A stretch of DNA of 64,000 nucleotides from Pseudomonas capeferrum (GCF_013523055.1 NZ_JAAMQM010000015.1:1-64000); one strand, 5' to 3'. Shown: positions 32,442-41,187, numbered from the stretch's first letter. The notes: generated from the letters alone by a model not told the origin. Made by a program: numbers and translations.

Positions 32442-33347
32442 TTAGAACATGCTGGACCAGGAGATCTGATTAACCAAGGGCTTGTGGGGCAACAGAGCCA
32501 GGTCCACGGCCCTCAGTGCTGGGTTACGGCCGGTGAGGTACCAGCAGTCATTCTGCTGGCTCAACATGTAACGATCACTCAGCCGCTCCAGGGCCGAACG
32601 GTAGGCCTCTGTGACATTGTTACGGGATGCCAGTGCCAATAGGTCAGCCGATCGAATGCCAGGCTGCCCCCATGCTACCCGGGCAAGATCGAAACCTTCA
32701 TCACCGGCCAGAATGAAGATCTCATCCGCAACAGCTTCAGGCACAGGGTCGATCATGAAAGGGAACTCGACAGGGAACACGTACCAGCGACGCCAGAACT
32801 CGTAGTGGATCCGCAGGCGGATAACGTCCTTACGAGCGCCAAGCACCTCGCAGCACTTATCAAATGCCCAGTCGCCAAGAGTAGGCCCGAACACCCACTG
32901 CGCAGCCGTAACGTACACGTCGGTCGGTAGCTTCTTCGCGAACAAGGCTTCGACGTTGGCCTTGATGATGCGAAACGCGAGACGCGTTACGCCGTCCTCG
33001 AAATCCTCTTCATCAAGCCGGCGCAGCTCATCCTTCTTCAGTTTTCGTCTTTGCGCTCCAAGGTTCGATAGATTATTGAGTGCGGCGAGCCCAAGTTCTT
33101 CAGCAAAAGGATATGACTCGACCACAGTTTCGTCAGTCCCCAGAAAATCCACTTGAGCATCGTCTGCAGCGTTATCAAGATCGAAGGCGTCAAGACCTTC
33201 GAAAAGATTGGCGCTATCAAAGCTCTCAAGCCAGTTACGAACATCGCCAGGATCAGAAAGACCGCCAGAATCGTCAGATAGAAGCTCAGATCCGAAGACA
33301 TCATTTTCTTCCTCGTTGCCCAGGGGCATATCAGTGAATTCGTTCAT
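32442..33347 (-). CDS. Hypothetical protein downstream of the coupling-protein genes, 301 aa
   Basis: Unrecognised. The first 75 residues are strongly acidic (many Asp/Glu) and probably disordered; the rest is a helical soluble domain with FWRRWYVFPVEFPFM near residue 190. GGGTGG precedes the ATG at 33347. It lies 11 bases after the coupling-protein paralogue on the same strand, so it is probably the third gene of that operon and may work with the coupling proteins. Confidence 0.62.
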   Translation of the reverse strand: MNEFTDMPLGNEEENDVFGSELLSDDSGGLSDPGDVRNWLESFDSANLFEGLDAFDLDNAADDAQVDFLGTDETVVESYPFAEELGLAALNNLSNLGAQRRKLKKDELRRLDEEDFEDGVTRLAFRIIKANVEALFAKKLPTDVYVTAAQWVFGPTLGDWAFDKCCEVLGARKDVIRLRIHYEFWRRWYVFPVEFPFMIDPVPEAVADEIFILAGDEGFDLARVAWGQPGIRSADLLALASRNNVTEAYRSALERLSDRYMLSQQNDCWYLTGRNPALRAVDLALLPHKPLVNQISWSSMF

Positions 33348-33358
33348 TGGCACCACCC

Positions 33359-34633
33359 TTAAACCGGAACTGTTTGCGTGAATTGGTCTGCGCCAGTCAT
33401 CCGGGCATGCTGGCGCCTGGCCGGCCGTCTGATGTCGGCCGCTGTGGCGAACCTCACTTCACCCGGGGTGGCCACACTCGCCCAGGTCACCTGGTGCTCG
33501 CCGGAAACAATCGCGTAGTCGGTGGTGCCCATCGACAAGAGTTTTTGCATCACATCCCCTGTGCCCTGGGCTTGCTCAGGCTCCATAGGCAACAGCTGGG
33601 AATAGACCTGCGCTGCCGGCTCGGATTGAGGTTTGAACAGAACCAGGTTGCGAGCTCGACTCAGGCAGGCCTCGCGCAGATCCAGAGACTCACGCCCAAG
33701 ATCGTCGAGCGAACCAGCTGCAACCCATACGCTCATCACCTGCTCAGTCTGTGGCGAGAGCAGCTGCTCGATGCTCGGGTCATTGCAACCACCTGGATCG
33801 GTGAACACAGCCAGCGCAGTGGGTGCACCAGGCTCACCGATCGACCGCAGAACAGCATCCGCCAGGTTCGAGATCACGATGCGGCGGAGATTGGACGCAG
33901 CCTGGCCTCGGCCGATGTAGGGAATTGCGAGATACACGATCTTTCGTGTTACCAGCGCCTCGTGCAGCACGACGTCAGGCTGGTAGCTGTTGAACACTTC
34001 ACCCGCTCTACCGGCGCCGAGCATGCACATGCTCCCAGCGAGGCCCGAGAAGCGTCCTTTCAGCTTTACCGCACAGATGTCGCCATCATCATCCTGAAAG
34101 GCCTTGCAGGCCTGCTGCAGGGCTCCCAGCTGCACTGAACGAGGGTATGCAGTGGCCATGTGTTCGATCAGCGCTGAAATAGCGTCAGGCTTCATCACGA
34201 ACATACCTAGATCAAGGTACGAGTAGGGCAGGCCAGCGAGCTGCAGCGAGGATACAATCGCCCGAACAAGAGCTGCGGTTGGGGTTGAATCGTGACCTGC
34301 CGTCGCATCCTGATCCGCGAGGAAATTCAAGACATGGCTCGCGACCTTGGTAGGTGCTGTGTGCAGCACCGGGTTGTAGGTATGGCTCAAGGCGGGACTA
34401 CCAGGATTCACGATGAGCAGATCAGCTCCCCGACCAACTGCAGTGCTGGCGCCGATCATCGCTCCCAAAAGTGATTCATCGACCGATGAGCCGACCACGA
34501 AGACCGCAGCGCCGGCTGCAATGCGTCGCTGAATCACCTCCCTGATCAGTTGCCCCTGGCCCTCAGTGCTCTCATCGAGCACAAGGGTATGCCCGGGCAC
34601 AACATGAGCGCCCTTAGGTTCTACGTTACTCAT
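33359..34633 (-). CDS. Degenerate paralogue of the type IV coupling protein, 424 aa
   Basis: This protein aligns by eye with the coupling protein encoded just upstream: LLIVNPGSPALSHTYNP versus LLILNPGNPSLSNTYNP, and FSGLAGSMCMLGAGRAGEVF versus FGGLAGRMYLFGTGKFGDVM. It lacks the roughly 90-residue N-terminal membrane part. Its P-loop position reads DESTEGQG where the partner has GQSGVGKT, and the Walker B FMDELG has become FTDPGG. It should therefore be unable to hydrolyse ATP. It overlaps the coupling-protein gene by eight bases. It could be a soluble subunit of mixed hexamers or a substrate adaptor; this is inference. Confidence 0.82.
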   Translation of the reverse strand: MSNVEPKGAHVVPGHTLVLDESTEGQGQLIREVIQRRIAAGAAVFVVGSSVDESLLGAMIGASTAVGRGADLLIVNPGSPALSHTYNPVLHTAPTKVASHVLNFLADQDATAGHDSTPTAALVRAIVSSLQLAGLPYSYLDLGMFVMKPDAISALIEHMATAYPRSVQLGALQQACKAFQDDDGDICAVKLKGRFSGLAGSMCMLGAGRAGEVFNSYQPDVVLHEALVTRKIVYLAIPYIGRGQAASNLRRIVISNLADAVLRSIGEPGAPTALAVFTDPGGCNDPSIEQLLSPQTEQVMSVWVAAGSLDDLGRESLDLREACLSRARNLVLFKPQSEPAAQVYSQLLPMEPEQAQGTGDVMQKLLSMGTTDYAIVSGEHQVTWASVATPGEVRFATAADIRRPARRQHARMTGADQFTQTVPV

Positions 34634-36386
34634 CTCTCAGCTGCTCCTGTTGTTTCTTCCGCCCACCAGTGGGCAGCCCGCTGCCACCCAGGTACTTGTC
34701 ACTGTTCTTGAAGAAGTCCGCACCCTTAACGGACGGCCTGCGGAAGTGGTTGATTCGAATAGGGCCGATTTCTTTCTGCAGCTTTCTGTCGATGCTGATC
34801 ATCGGCACCCGGACGTTGAAGATCTGGTCTCCGCCGTACTGGATGATGCATTCCCCCTTACCGAGCGCTTTGAGGTCATCCGGCGAGACCTTGTACTCCT
34901 CCTGCTCTCGCTCACCGACCGATATGCCGGCGGCGGCACCGGTGCCACCCTCTGGCGCCACATTGAGAAGGGGGGTGCTACTGCTTTCGTTCTGCGTACC
35001 GCTCAATGACTTCGTGATACCGATTTTCATGCCGATGAGGTCTGCACACTCAACGGCTGTGGCCTGGGTACCGATCTTGAAAAAGATCTTGGTCCAGGTG
35101 TTACCGATGACCATCTCTTTGAAGTCAGGGGAAACCACATCCAGGTTGGCCAAGGTCTGGGCTGCGGGGAACAGTGCCATCTGCGCGCTGCGCCCCTGTT
35201 CAAAGGGGCGTGCTAGCGACTGAACGGCGTAACTGCCCAGCTCATCCATGAAATTGAAATGCGGGGGGTTAGGCCGGTCCTCTTCAGGCAGCGCCTGGAT
35301 CCACGAGATAGCCGTACGCAGGTCGCCCAGGAACATCTTGCCGAAGTTCGAGGCGGCTTCGTTTTTACCCATCGTCGGGAGAGCGACGTAGATGATCTTC
35401 TTCGCCCGGATTGCTTCGAACAAGTCGATTTCGGGGGCGTAGGTGTTCATCACGTCACCGAATTTCCCCGTACCGAACAAGTACATCCGGCCGGCAAGAC
35501 CGCCGAACGTTTCCTTCATCCGCTTGATGTCGACAACGTTCTCCATACCCGGCTTTCCGCCGATCTTGTATTGCTCAAGGAACAGGGAGAAGTTCTTGGT
35601 CGCCGGGTTGTGAGGCTGGGTCTTCTTCAGCAATGTTTCCAGCTCCTCGATCGCCTTGTGGTTCATCAGCAGAATCGTGAAGTCGATGAAGTTGTAAGCG
35701 AGGCCGGCAGCTTGCATAGCCGCTACGAGAGTGGTGATGCCCTGGTTCGCCGACTGTTTGTAGTGGTCGGCGCCAGGGTTATTCTCGGTAGACGGAATGA
35801 TGGATAGGATGCGTGCGGCGATCTCATCCGGGTCACCCCGGAGGATGGGGTTGTACGTGTTGCTGAGCGATGGGTTACCAGGATTCAGAATCAGCAGATC
35901 CTGCTCGCGGCCCGCCCAGACGCAGTACTGGTAGATCGTTTGAATGTCGTCCGCATTCATCTTGCCGTCAATAAACGTCAAGCCGCCGCCACGCTGAATT
36001 TGCTGGAACATCATCAGCTTGCCCAATACGGTTTTACCGACGCCGGACTGGCCCAGGATAAATCCATGTCGCATGAAGTCTTCATCAGGGACACGTACAG
36101 GCTGGCCCGTGTCAGTAGTGAAGCCCAGTAGCAAGCCATCACCGTGCGCCAGATCGGTAGCCGACCGGATGTTTATCTTCGACTCAAGGAGCAGCTGGTT
36201 CTTCCAGAAATCAAAAACACGGTTGCCGATGTATGCCGAGCCCGCAGCCCCCATGGCAAGGGGGAGGGTGGCCGGCACCGAGCTGAAGAAAGGTGATGTC
36301 AGCAGGCCTCCCGCACCGATTGAACTGAGTGCTAGGGTGTCTTTGAAGCCACCGATTTTCGAGCGAAGTATCTGATCCATACTCAT
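34626..36386 (-). CDS. traD: Type IV coupling protein (TraD/VirD4/TraG family), 586 aa
   Basis: An N-terminal hydrophobic segment (about 20-60) is followed by Walker A GQSGVGKT (about 112-119), the LLILNPG-containing core, Walker B FNFMDELG, and a TraG/TraM-recognition-like region (FPAAQTLANL, WTKIFFKIGTQ). The protein is a hexameric inner-membrane ATPase that brings the relaxase-DNA complex to the secretion channel. The C-terminus is rich in polar residues. Two ATGs (36386, 36380) are possible. It is first in an operon with a degenerate copy of itself and an unknown gene. Confidence 0.9.
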   Translation of the reverse strand: MSMDQILRSKIGGFKDTLALSSIGAGGLLTSPFFSSVPATLPLAMGAAGSAYIGNRVFDFWKNQLLLESKINIRSATDLAHGDGLLLGFTTDTGQPVRVPDEDFMRHGFILGQSGVGKTVLGKLMMFQQIQRGGGLTFIDGKMNADDIQTIYQYCVWAGREQDLLILNPGNPSLSNTYNPILRGDPDEIAARILSIIPSTENNPGADHYKQSANQGITTLVAAMQAAGLAYNFIDFTILLMNHKAIEELETLLKKTQPHNPATKNFSLFLEQYKIGGKPGMENVVDIKRMKETFGGLAGRMYLFGTGKFGDVMNTYAPEIDLFEAIRAKKIIYVALPTMGKNEAASNFGKMFLGDLRTAISWIQALPEEDRPNPPHFNFMDELGSYAVQSLARPFEQGRSAQMALFPAAQTLANLDVVSPDFKEMVIGNTWTKIFFKIGTQATAVECADLIGMKIGITKSLSGTQNESSSTPLLNVAPEGGTGAAAGISVGEREQEEYKVSPDDLKALGKGECIIQYGGDQIFNVRVPMISIDRKLQKEIGPIRINHFRRPSVKGADFFKNSDKYLGGSGLPTGGRKKQQEQLRDE

Positions 36387-36410
36387 GGAAGTGAGCCTTT
36401 AGCTACGCAC

Positions 36411-36443
36411 AAAAAAACCCGAGCACCGTGAGGCGCCCGGGTT
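36411..36443 (-). terminator. Terminator between the annealing-protein gene and traD (minus strand)
   Basis: ACCCG-GC / GC-CGGGT stem with single mismatches and seven T residues on the minus strand, just after the stop at 36450. Confidence 0.75.
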
Positions 36444-36449
36444 GTGGGG

Positions 36450-37322
36450 TTAGAGGAACACGCCAGACGCTGAAGCCTGCGCATTGTCTTTCTCTGCTGC
36501 GGGTAAGCGCAGCAGCGGGGATTGCAGAAGCGTTTGGATTTCCATCTGCGACAGGAGCGTGTCCTGCTCAATGGTGGTCCGAACGCTTGGCACGTCCTTT
36601 ACGGCCTGCCCGGTTTGAGCAATTTGATCCAGCTGATCCTTGTATTTCTGGTACCGAGATTTCTCTGGCGGTTGCGTAGATGCCTGCTGTTGGGTATCTG
36701 ATTGAACAGTCTCGGCTGCACCTGTTGTGCCTCCAACTGATTCGTTTACCTGACCTTGCTGGGCTTCCTCGCGGAGACCCTCGACATACTTGGTGTCATC
36801 GAATTTGCCAGTGAAGACATCAGCACTGAAACCGAGCAACGAAAGGCATTTTGAGGTCGCGTCTGTGAGACTTTTCTTGGCGTGATCCTCATCACTACTG
36901 ATGATTCCGTAGGAATCTCGCGTGATGTAGGTGGTCGCGCCGAACTGCTTCACTGAACCGCGGAAACCCCGTTGGAGATACCACAGCTCGACGTACACCT
37001 TGTGAATGACCTCTTTACCAACTACCTGGCTATCCACCACGAACGGTTTTCCGTCCACGTACGCCTCACTTATCAGTTCGACACCCCAGCCAAGGCCAAA
37101 AGGTCCGAAAACCTCAGTAGCACGCTTGATCTGATAGATGGGCGCGATCGCAGTCCCCTGGAAGCCACCCTTGTTGAAGGACTTGGTCTCATCAGGATTG
37201 GTTTTCTCAACCTTGTTCCACACCTCCAGGCCGATAGAAGCCGCGGCCTGGCCCTGGCTGGACCAAAGCGATTCGCCGTTGGCCGAGCCTTGGTGGGATG
37301 CTGCGTCTGTTCTAGTTTGCAT
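36450..37322 (-). CDS. Rad52/Sak3-like single-strand annealing protein, 290 aa
   Basis: Residues about 50-175 resemble phage and plasmid Rad52-type (Sak) recombinases: KGGFQGTAIAPIYQIKRATE, a GWGVEL strand, then the conserved block DEDHAKKSLTDATSKCLSLL followed by GFSADVFTGKFDDTKYV. The remaining third is Gln/Ser/Thr-rich, then helical. It would anneal complementary single strands, useful after conjugation and for gene exchange between repeats. GTAGGAG precedes the ATG at 37322. An array-type element (TGTG-CTT-CATACC) lies 50 bases upstream. The family call rests on motif resemblance. Confidence 0.7.
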   Translation of the reverse strand: MQTRTDAASHQGSANGESLWSSQGQAAASIGLEVWNKVEKTNPDETKSFNKGGFQGTAIAPIYQIKRATEVFGPFGLGWGVELISEAYVDGKPFVVDSQVVGKEVIHKVYVELWYLQRGFRGSVKQFGATTYITRDSYGIISSDEDHAKKSLTDATSKCLSLLGFSADVFTGKFDDTKYVEGLREEAQQGQVNESVGGTTGAAETVQSDTQQQASTQPPEKSRYQKYKDQLDQIAQTGQAVKDVPSVRTTIEQDTLLSQMEIQTLLQSPLLRLPAAEKDNAQASASGVFL

Positions 37323-37364
37323 TTTTGACTCCTACGACTCTGCAAAGAGGGAATACCTAATGCA

Positions 37365-37379
37365 GGGGTATGAAGCACA
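37365..37379 (-). promoter_or_regulatory. Array 5' element TGTGCTTCATACCCC (minus strand)
   Basis: Matches TGTG-N3-CATNCC, with CAT 50 bases before the annealing-protein start. It shows that the element is not restricted to unrecognised genes. Confidence 0.45.
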
Positions 37380-37430
37380 GCTGCTGATAAGGTGGGGGCT
37401 AGACCGCGAAAGCTCTAAAAGCGTTTGCAA

Positions 37431-37442
37431 TACGTAACACGT
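37431..37442. promoter_or_regulatory. TACGTAACACGT motif
   Basis: A self-overlapping pair of the motif in both orientations (TACGT and TAACACGT) in the gap between the annealing-protein gene and the main transfer operon. Confidence 0.35.
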
Positions 37443-37505
37443 CGCTATATTTTAGGCGCCACAAGAGGACGGTTGCAACAAAAAGCCAACTATCTGTATT
37501 ATCGC

Positions 37506-37514
37506 TACGTGTTA
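37506..37514 (+). promoter_or_regulatory. TACGTGTTA motif ahead of the main transfer operon
   Basis: TACGTGTTA, 37 bases before the ATG at 37543. Immediately upstream TTGCAA and TATTAT are 18 bases apart, a plausible sigma-70 promoter; the motif would then cover the transcription start and could be an operator. Confidence 0.5.
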
Positions 37515-37542
37515 ATTCGCATTTCAAACCAACGAGTACCCT

Positions 37543-38154
37543 ATGAACACCTTGAACAGAGCCATTCTGCTTGCAACGCTTGCGCTCTCAGCAAGCACCG
37601 CGGGTGCCGTTGATGTGCGACAGGTAGTGGTTCCAGATAGCTATGGCGTTGCGGTTGAGCCCGCGCACGCTGGCCACGCGCTTGTTGAATCCATTCGCGA
37701 CACCCAGCAAAAAGCCGAATCCCCGATCTGGACTGTGACTGAGCCAGCCAGGGCCCGCGCTCTTATGCCGGCAGAAGAGGCTCTGCTCGATGCAGAGGAC
37801 GCAAGGGTGGCCGAGGAAGCCCGCCACACACGCGCCACACTTTATTTTGATTTCGACAAAACCATGCCGACGGGCTGGTGGCCGCTGAAGAACGTCATCG
37901 CTGACGCTCTCCGCCTCGGCAGCACCATTACCTTGATCGGTTATGCAGACGAAGTGGGTGAGGCGGTTTACAACCAGCGCCTGTCCGAGAATCGCGCCAT
38001 CGAAGCTGCGCGTTACCTGATCCGGCAGGGTGTTAAGAAGAAAAACATTAAGGTCTACGGCCGGGGCAAACGCGATCCTGTTTCGAGCTCCGACAGCTCG
38101 ATGAACCGTCGGGTCGAAGTCGACATCGTGAAAGCCGCGGGGAAACCTCTGTGA
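37543..38154 (+). CDS. OmpA-family protein opening the transfer operon, 203 aa
   Basis: Signal peptide (cut near AGA/VDV), a linker, and a C-terminal OmpA peptidoglycan-binding domain from about residue 90: LYFDFDKTMPTG, ITLIGYADEVGEAVYNQRLS, ENRAIEAARYLIRQGV, VYGRGKRDPV and the closing NRRVEVDI. It lacks an OmpA barrel. It probably anchors the transfer apparatus to the cell wall. Its stop overlaps the GTG start of traL, so it belongs to the tra operon. Confidence 0.87.
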   Translation: MNTLNRAILLATLALSASTAGAVDVRQVVVPDSYGVAVEPAHAGHALVESIRDTQQKAESPIWTVTEPARARALMPAEEALLDAEDARVAEEARHTRATLYFDFDKTMPTGWWPLKNVIADALRLGSTITLIGYADEVGEAVYNQRLSENRAIEAARYLIRQGVKKKNIKVYGRGKRDPVSSSDSSMNRRVEVDIVKAAGKPL

Positions 38155-38435
38155 AAGAGATCGATATCCCCCGGTACGTAGACAGCCAGGTGCAATTACT
38201 TTTCTGGGAAATTGATGAGGCTGCGATCTTCATTGGCTGCTTGGGCGCAGGTATCGCACTGGGTGGCTGGGCAACCATCGCTTCCCTCGCCGGCGGCTGG
38301 TATGCAGTGAAGCGGTTTAAGCGATTCAAGAGTGGTGCACTGGACGGTGTTTTGCACCACCTCTGCTACGAGGCAGGAGTCATGGCGCTGAACAAGCACT
38401 ACGACGACTCCTCGAAGCGCGACTACTTCTACTAA
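38151..38435 (+). CDS. traL: TraL, F-type T4SS inner-membrane protein
   Basis: 94 residues, the usual TraL size. It has the pattern IPRYVDSQ, the membrane segment following EIDEAAIFIGCLGAGIAL, and a basic KRFKRFKSGALDGVLHHLCY. GTG start overlapping the previous stop, with GGGGAAA upstream. TraL is a small inner-membrane component (VirB3-like) of the pilus-assembly machine. Confidence 0.85.
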   Translation: MKEIDIPRYVDSQVQLLFWEIDEAAIFIGCLGAGIALGGWATIASLAGGWYAVKRFKRFKSGALDGVLHHLCYEAGVMALNKHYDDSSKRDYFY

Positions 38436-38457
38436 AGCTTTCGAATCAATTTATCTG

Positions 38458-38466
38458 TACGCGTTA
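38458..38466 (+). promoter_or_regulatory. TACGCGTTA motif ahead of traE
   Basis: TACGCGTTA, 36 bases before the traE start, in the 58-base gap between traL and traE. The spacing is the same as at 37506 and 58252. Confidence 0.5.
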
Positions 38467-38493
38467 TGTATCTGATAGCGCTCAGGGGCCGGA

Positions 38494-39126
38494 ATGAAGA
38501 TCAAGAAAATGCAGAAAACGATGGAAGGGCTGAAAAGCCTCACAAACTTCCAGACCTTGTCGAACGCTTGCCTTGCGGTAGCGGTCCTGCTACTCGCCTT
38601 CAACCAAATGGGGCAGCACGAAACCACGCGTTTGGTGCCGCCGAACCTGGACAAGGCGGTGAAAGTTGGCTGGAACAACGCGGACGACGAATACATCAAG
38701 TCCTTTGGTCTTTATGCCTCGACCCTGATGGGAAATGTCACGCCCAAGAACGTGAACTTCATCGCCGACTCTGTAAGCGCCTTCGTTGATCCGAAGATCT
38801 ACGCAGACGTTCGCAAGAAGATGTTCGTGTTGGCCAACGATCCCGTGTTCGCAACGAACGCCGGCTCCGTGTCTTGGAACGCCACTGACATCAGCTACGA
38901 AAAGGAATCCAAGAAGGTTTTCATTCTCGGTTCGATGGAGTCACGCAGCGCAGCCGGCAAGCCTAAACAGGACTACCAAGTGGTCGAGTACGTCATCGAG
39001 ATGCGTGCGGGCCGCCCATGGATCACGGGCATGGACCATTACCCAGGCAGCACCCCCAAAACACTCAAGTGGCTTCAGTCTCACCCGCCTAAGCCAGCAG
39101 AACCAACCAAGGAGGCGCTTCAGTGA
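38494..39126 (+). CDS. traE: TraE, F-type T4SS inner-membrane/periplasmic protein
   Basis: 210 residues with one N-terminal membrane helix (NACLAVAVLLLAF) and the VirB8-like periplasmic part: TTRLVPPNLDKAVKVGWNNA, Y-KSFGLYASTLMGNVTP, and the late YVIEMRAGRPWITGM. The start has GGGGCCGG upstream. TraE is the VirB8-type nucleation component. Its stop overlaps the traK start. Confidence 0.92.
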   Translation: MKIKKMQKTMEGLKSLTNFQTLSNACLAVAVLLLAFNQMGQHETTRLVPPNLDKAVKVGWNNADDEYIKSFGLYASTLMGNVTPKNVNFIADSVSAFVDPKIYADVRKKMFVLANDPVFATNAGSVSWNATDISYEKESKKVFILGSMESRSAAGKPKQDYQVVEYVIEMRAGRPWITGMDHYPGSTPKTLKWLQSHPPKPAEPTKEALQ

Positions 39127-39968
39127 AACGCTCAGCCATTGCTCTAGTCGTGCTGGCCACCATCCATGCATCCATCTCATGGGCTGATGGGATGGCGGAA
39201 GTCAAATTGCCACCCGTTCCTACGGCAGCTAAACGTGTCAAACCTGTCGAAGCGCAGCCTCTGCCAGGTTTAGGTGTAATGCCGGGTGCCGAATCAGATT
39301 CGCGCACCCAGGTTGTTCGCGTGAGTTCAGACCGGAACGAAGTTATTTACGTTTCGAACATCTTGCCGAACCGGATTTCTACTCCGTTCGCTTCGCCTAA
39401 AGCTGTTGACCAACAACCAGATGATTTGGATATTAACCAGATTGGTCAATCGCTTTATGCGACGATGAAAACCAAGGATAAGCCTGTCGCACTCTACGTG
39501 ACAGGTTCCAATCCAAACGACCCGGTTATCTCTTTGACCTTGATTCCGAAGGAGCTTCCACAGCAGACAATTACTCTGCAGCTGGACAAGCCAATGGCAG
39601 AAACTGGTGGGCATGCCTCAGAAAATCATGCGCCAGACAGCAACAACTACACCGATACCATTCGTTATGTGCTACGAGAAGCAGCTCTTGGCAAAGCGCC
39701 TGAGGGTTTCAGCGAAGGTCTGCTCCCAGCATCGGCTGCGAACATTGGTAATGTGATTGCCTATCCTAAGGTGCGTTACTCCGGCCCAGAGTACGATATT
39801 TATCGCTACAGCCTGCAAGGAACATCAAAAACCGATGTTGATCTTGATGAAGGCACTTTCTACAGCGAAGGCGTCCGTGCCGTGTCTTTCTTCCCGACCG
39901 CCACCCTTCGTGCCGGTATGACCACTGATGTTTTCATCGTCTCTGATAAGTCGGCAACGGGGAACTGA
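39123..39968 (+). CDS. traK: TraK, F-type T4SS secretin-like protein
   Basis: GTG start overlapping the traE stop. A signal peptide (near SWA/DGM) and Pro-rich linker precede the TraK domain: VVRVSSDRNEVIYVSNILPN, RISTPF, LYATMKTKDKPVALYV, ISLTLIPKELPQQTI. 281 residues. TraK is the VirB9-like outer-membrane core component and binds TraV and TraB. Confidence 0.92.
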   Translation: MKRSAIALVVLATIHASISWADGMAEVKLPPVPTAAKRVKPVEAQPLPGLGVMPGAESDSRTQVVRVSSDRNEVIYVSNILPNRISTPFASPKAVDQQPDDLDINQIGQSLYATMKTKDKPVALYVTGSNPNDPVISLTLIPKELPQQTITLQLDKPMAETGGHASENHAPDSNNYTDTIRYVLREAALGKAPEGFSEGLLPASAANIGNVIAYPKVRYSGPEYDIYRYSLQGTSKTDVDLDEGTFYSEGVRAVSFFPTATLRAGMTTDVFIVSDKSATGN

Positions 39969-39970
39969 GC

Positions 39971-41173
39971 ATGGCTATCAAGGACCAGTTGAAAGATAAG
40001 TGGCAGGATCTTAGCCCTGGCGTTCGATCTACCATTGCAATTATTGGCCTTTTAGGCTTTTTGATGATCGTTGGGTCTGTCATTGTTGGTAATGACAAGC
40101 CTAAGAATAATTCGAAAACCGACGCGACCTCTGATACCAAACTGCTATTGCCTCGTGGAGATAACAATACTCCCGAGCAGATCATGGCTATGTTGGCTGT
40201 TCAGAACAAGCGTCTAGATGAATTCGGCAGATCGATCAAGCAGATGGATCAAGATCGTAAAGATGATCGACTGCGCGCACTCGAAGAAGAACGGCTGCGG
40301 GGGCAACGGCCAGACCCAGTTACCCAGGACACGCTTCGCGAGCTGAAGCGTTTGGGTGATCGGATGGAGAAATTGGAACTGAACAAGGGCGGTAACGCGC
40401 CAGCACTGAATAGTGCGTTGCCAGGCTATGAAGGCGCCACTGCCACTGGTGAAGCTCTACAAGAGCCGAAACCAAAGGCAGCAACCCTGCGGGTTACTGG
40501 CGGCACTCAAACGTCCCGCAATGAGGCACCGAAGCAAGCAGAGAAGCCGACCCCGGCTATGCCAGCCGGATCGTTCTTCGAGGGAGTGCTGTTGAACGGT
40601 ATGGACGCTCCTACCAGCTCTACAACGCAGAAAAACCCCGTGCCGACAACACTGCGAATCAAGTCTGACGCAGTACTTCCAAACAAGTACAGCGTCGATG
40701 TCAAAGAATGTTTTGCGCTCGCTTCAGGCTACGGTGTTCTGTCCAGCGAACGCGCCATGCTTCGAACCGAAACTTTCTCTTGCGTACGCAAGGACGGAAA
40801 GATCATCGAAGGGAAAATGGAAGGTTACATCGTTGGCGAGGACGGGCGGGTCGGTATGCGTGGCCGTCTCGTGTCCAAGCAGGGCCAAATGATTGCCAAA
40901 ACTTTGGTTGCCGGCGGTCTCTCGGGGCTCGCACAAGGCATGACACCACAAACAATCCCGCAGTTGAGCTTGGGTGACAATAGCACCACACAAACCCAAA
41001 GTGCTGATACTTCGACCATTCTGCAAACTGGTGTGGCTAAAGGGTTCTCTACTTCCGCGAATGAAATTGCCAAATTCTATATGGAGATGGCTCGCGAAAT
41101 GACTCCGGTGGTTGAGATCGACGCCGGCCGTAAAGTTACGATCATGCTGGTGAAAGGGATCGAACTGAAATGA
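39971..41173 (+). CDS. traB: TraB, F-type T4SS core protein (VirB10-like)
   Basis: 400 residues: one membrane helix near the N-terminus (TIAIIGLLGFLMIVGSVIV), a coiled-coil-prone charged segment (DQDRKDDRLRALEEERLRGQ), a Pro-rich linker, and the TrbI/VirB10 domain with KSDAVLPNKYSVDVKECFAL, YGVLSSERAMLRTE and the closing VVEIDAGRKVTIML. It spans the envelope and links inner- and outer-membrane parts. It starts three bases after the traK stop. Confidence 0.94.
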   Translation: MAIKDQLKDKWQDLSPGVRSTIAIIGLLGFLMIVGSVIVGNDKPKNNSKTDATSDTKLLLPRGDNNTPEQIMAMLAVQNKRLDEFGRSIKQMDQDRKDDRLRALEEERLRGQRPDPVTQDTLRELKRLGDRMEKLELNKGGNAPALNSALPGYEGATATGEALQEPKPKAATLRVTGGTQTSRNEAPKQAEKPTPAMPAGSFFEGVLLNGMDAPTSSTTQKNPVPTTLRIKSDAVLPNKYSVDVKECFALASGYGVLSSERAMLRTETFSCVRKDGKIIEGKMEGYIVGEDGRVGMRGRLVSKQGQMIAKTLVAGGLSGLAQGMTPQTIPQLSLGDNSTTQTQSADTSTILQTGVAKGFSTSANEIAKFYMEMAREMTPVVEIDAGRKVTIMLVKGIELK

Positions 41174-41187
41174 TGAAAGGTAATTAC

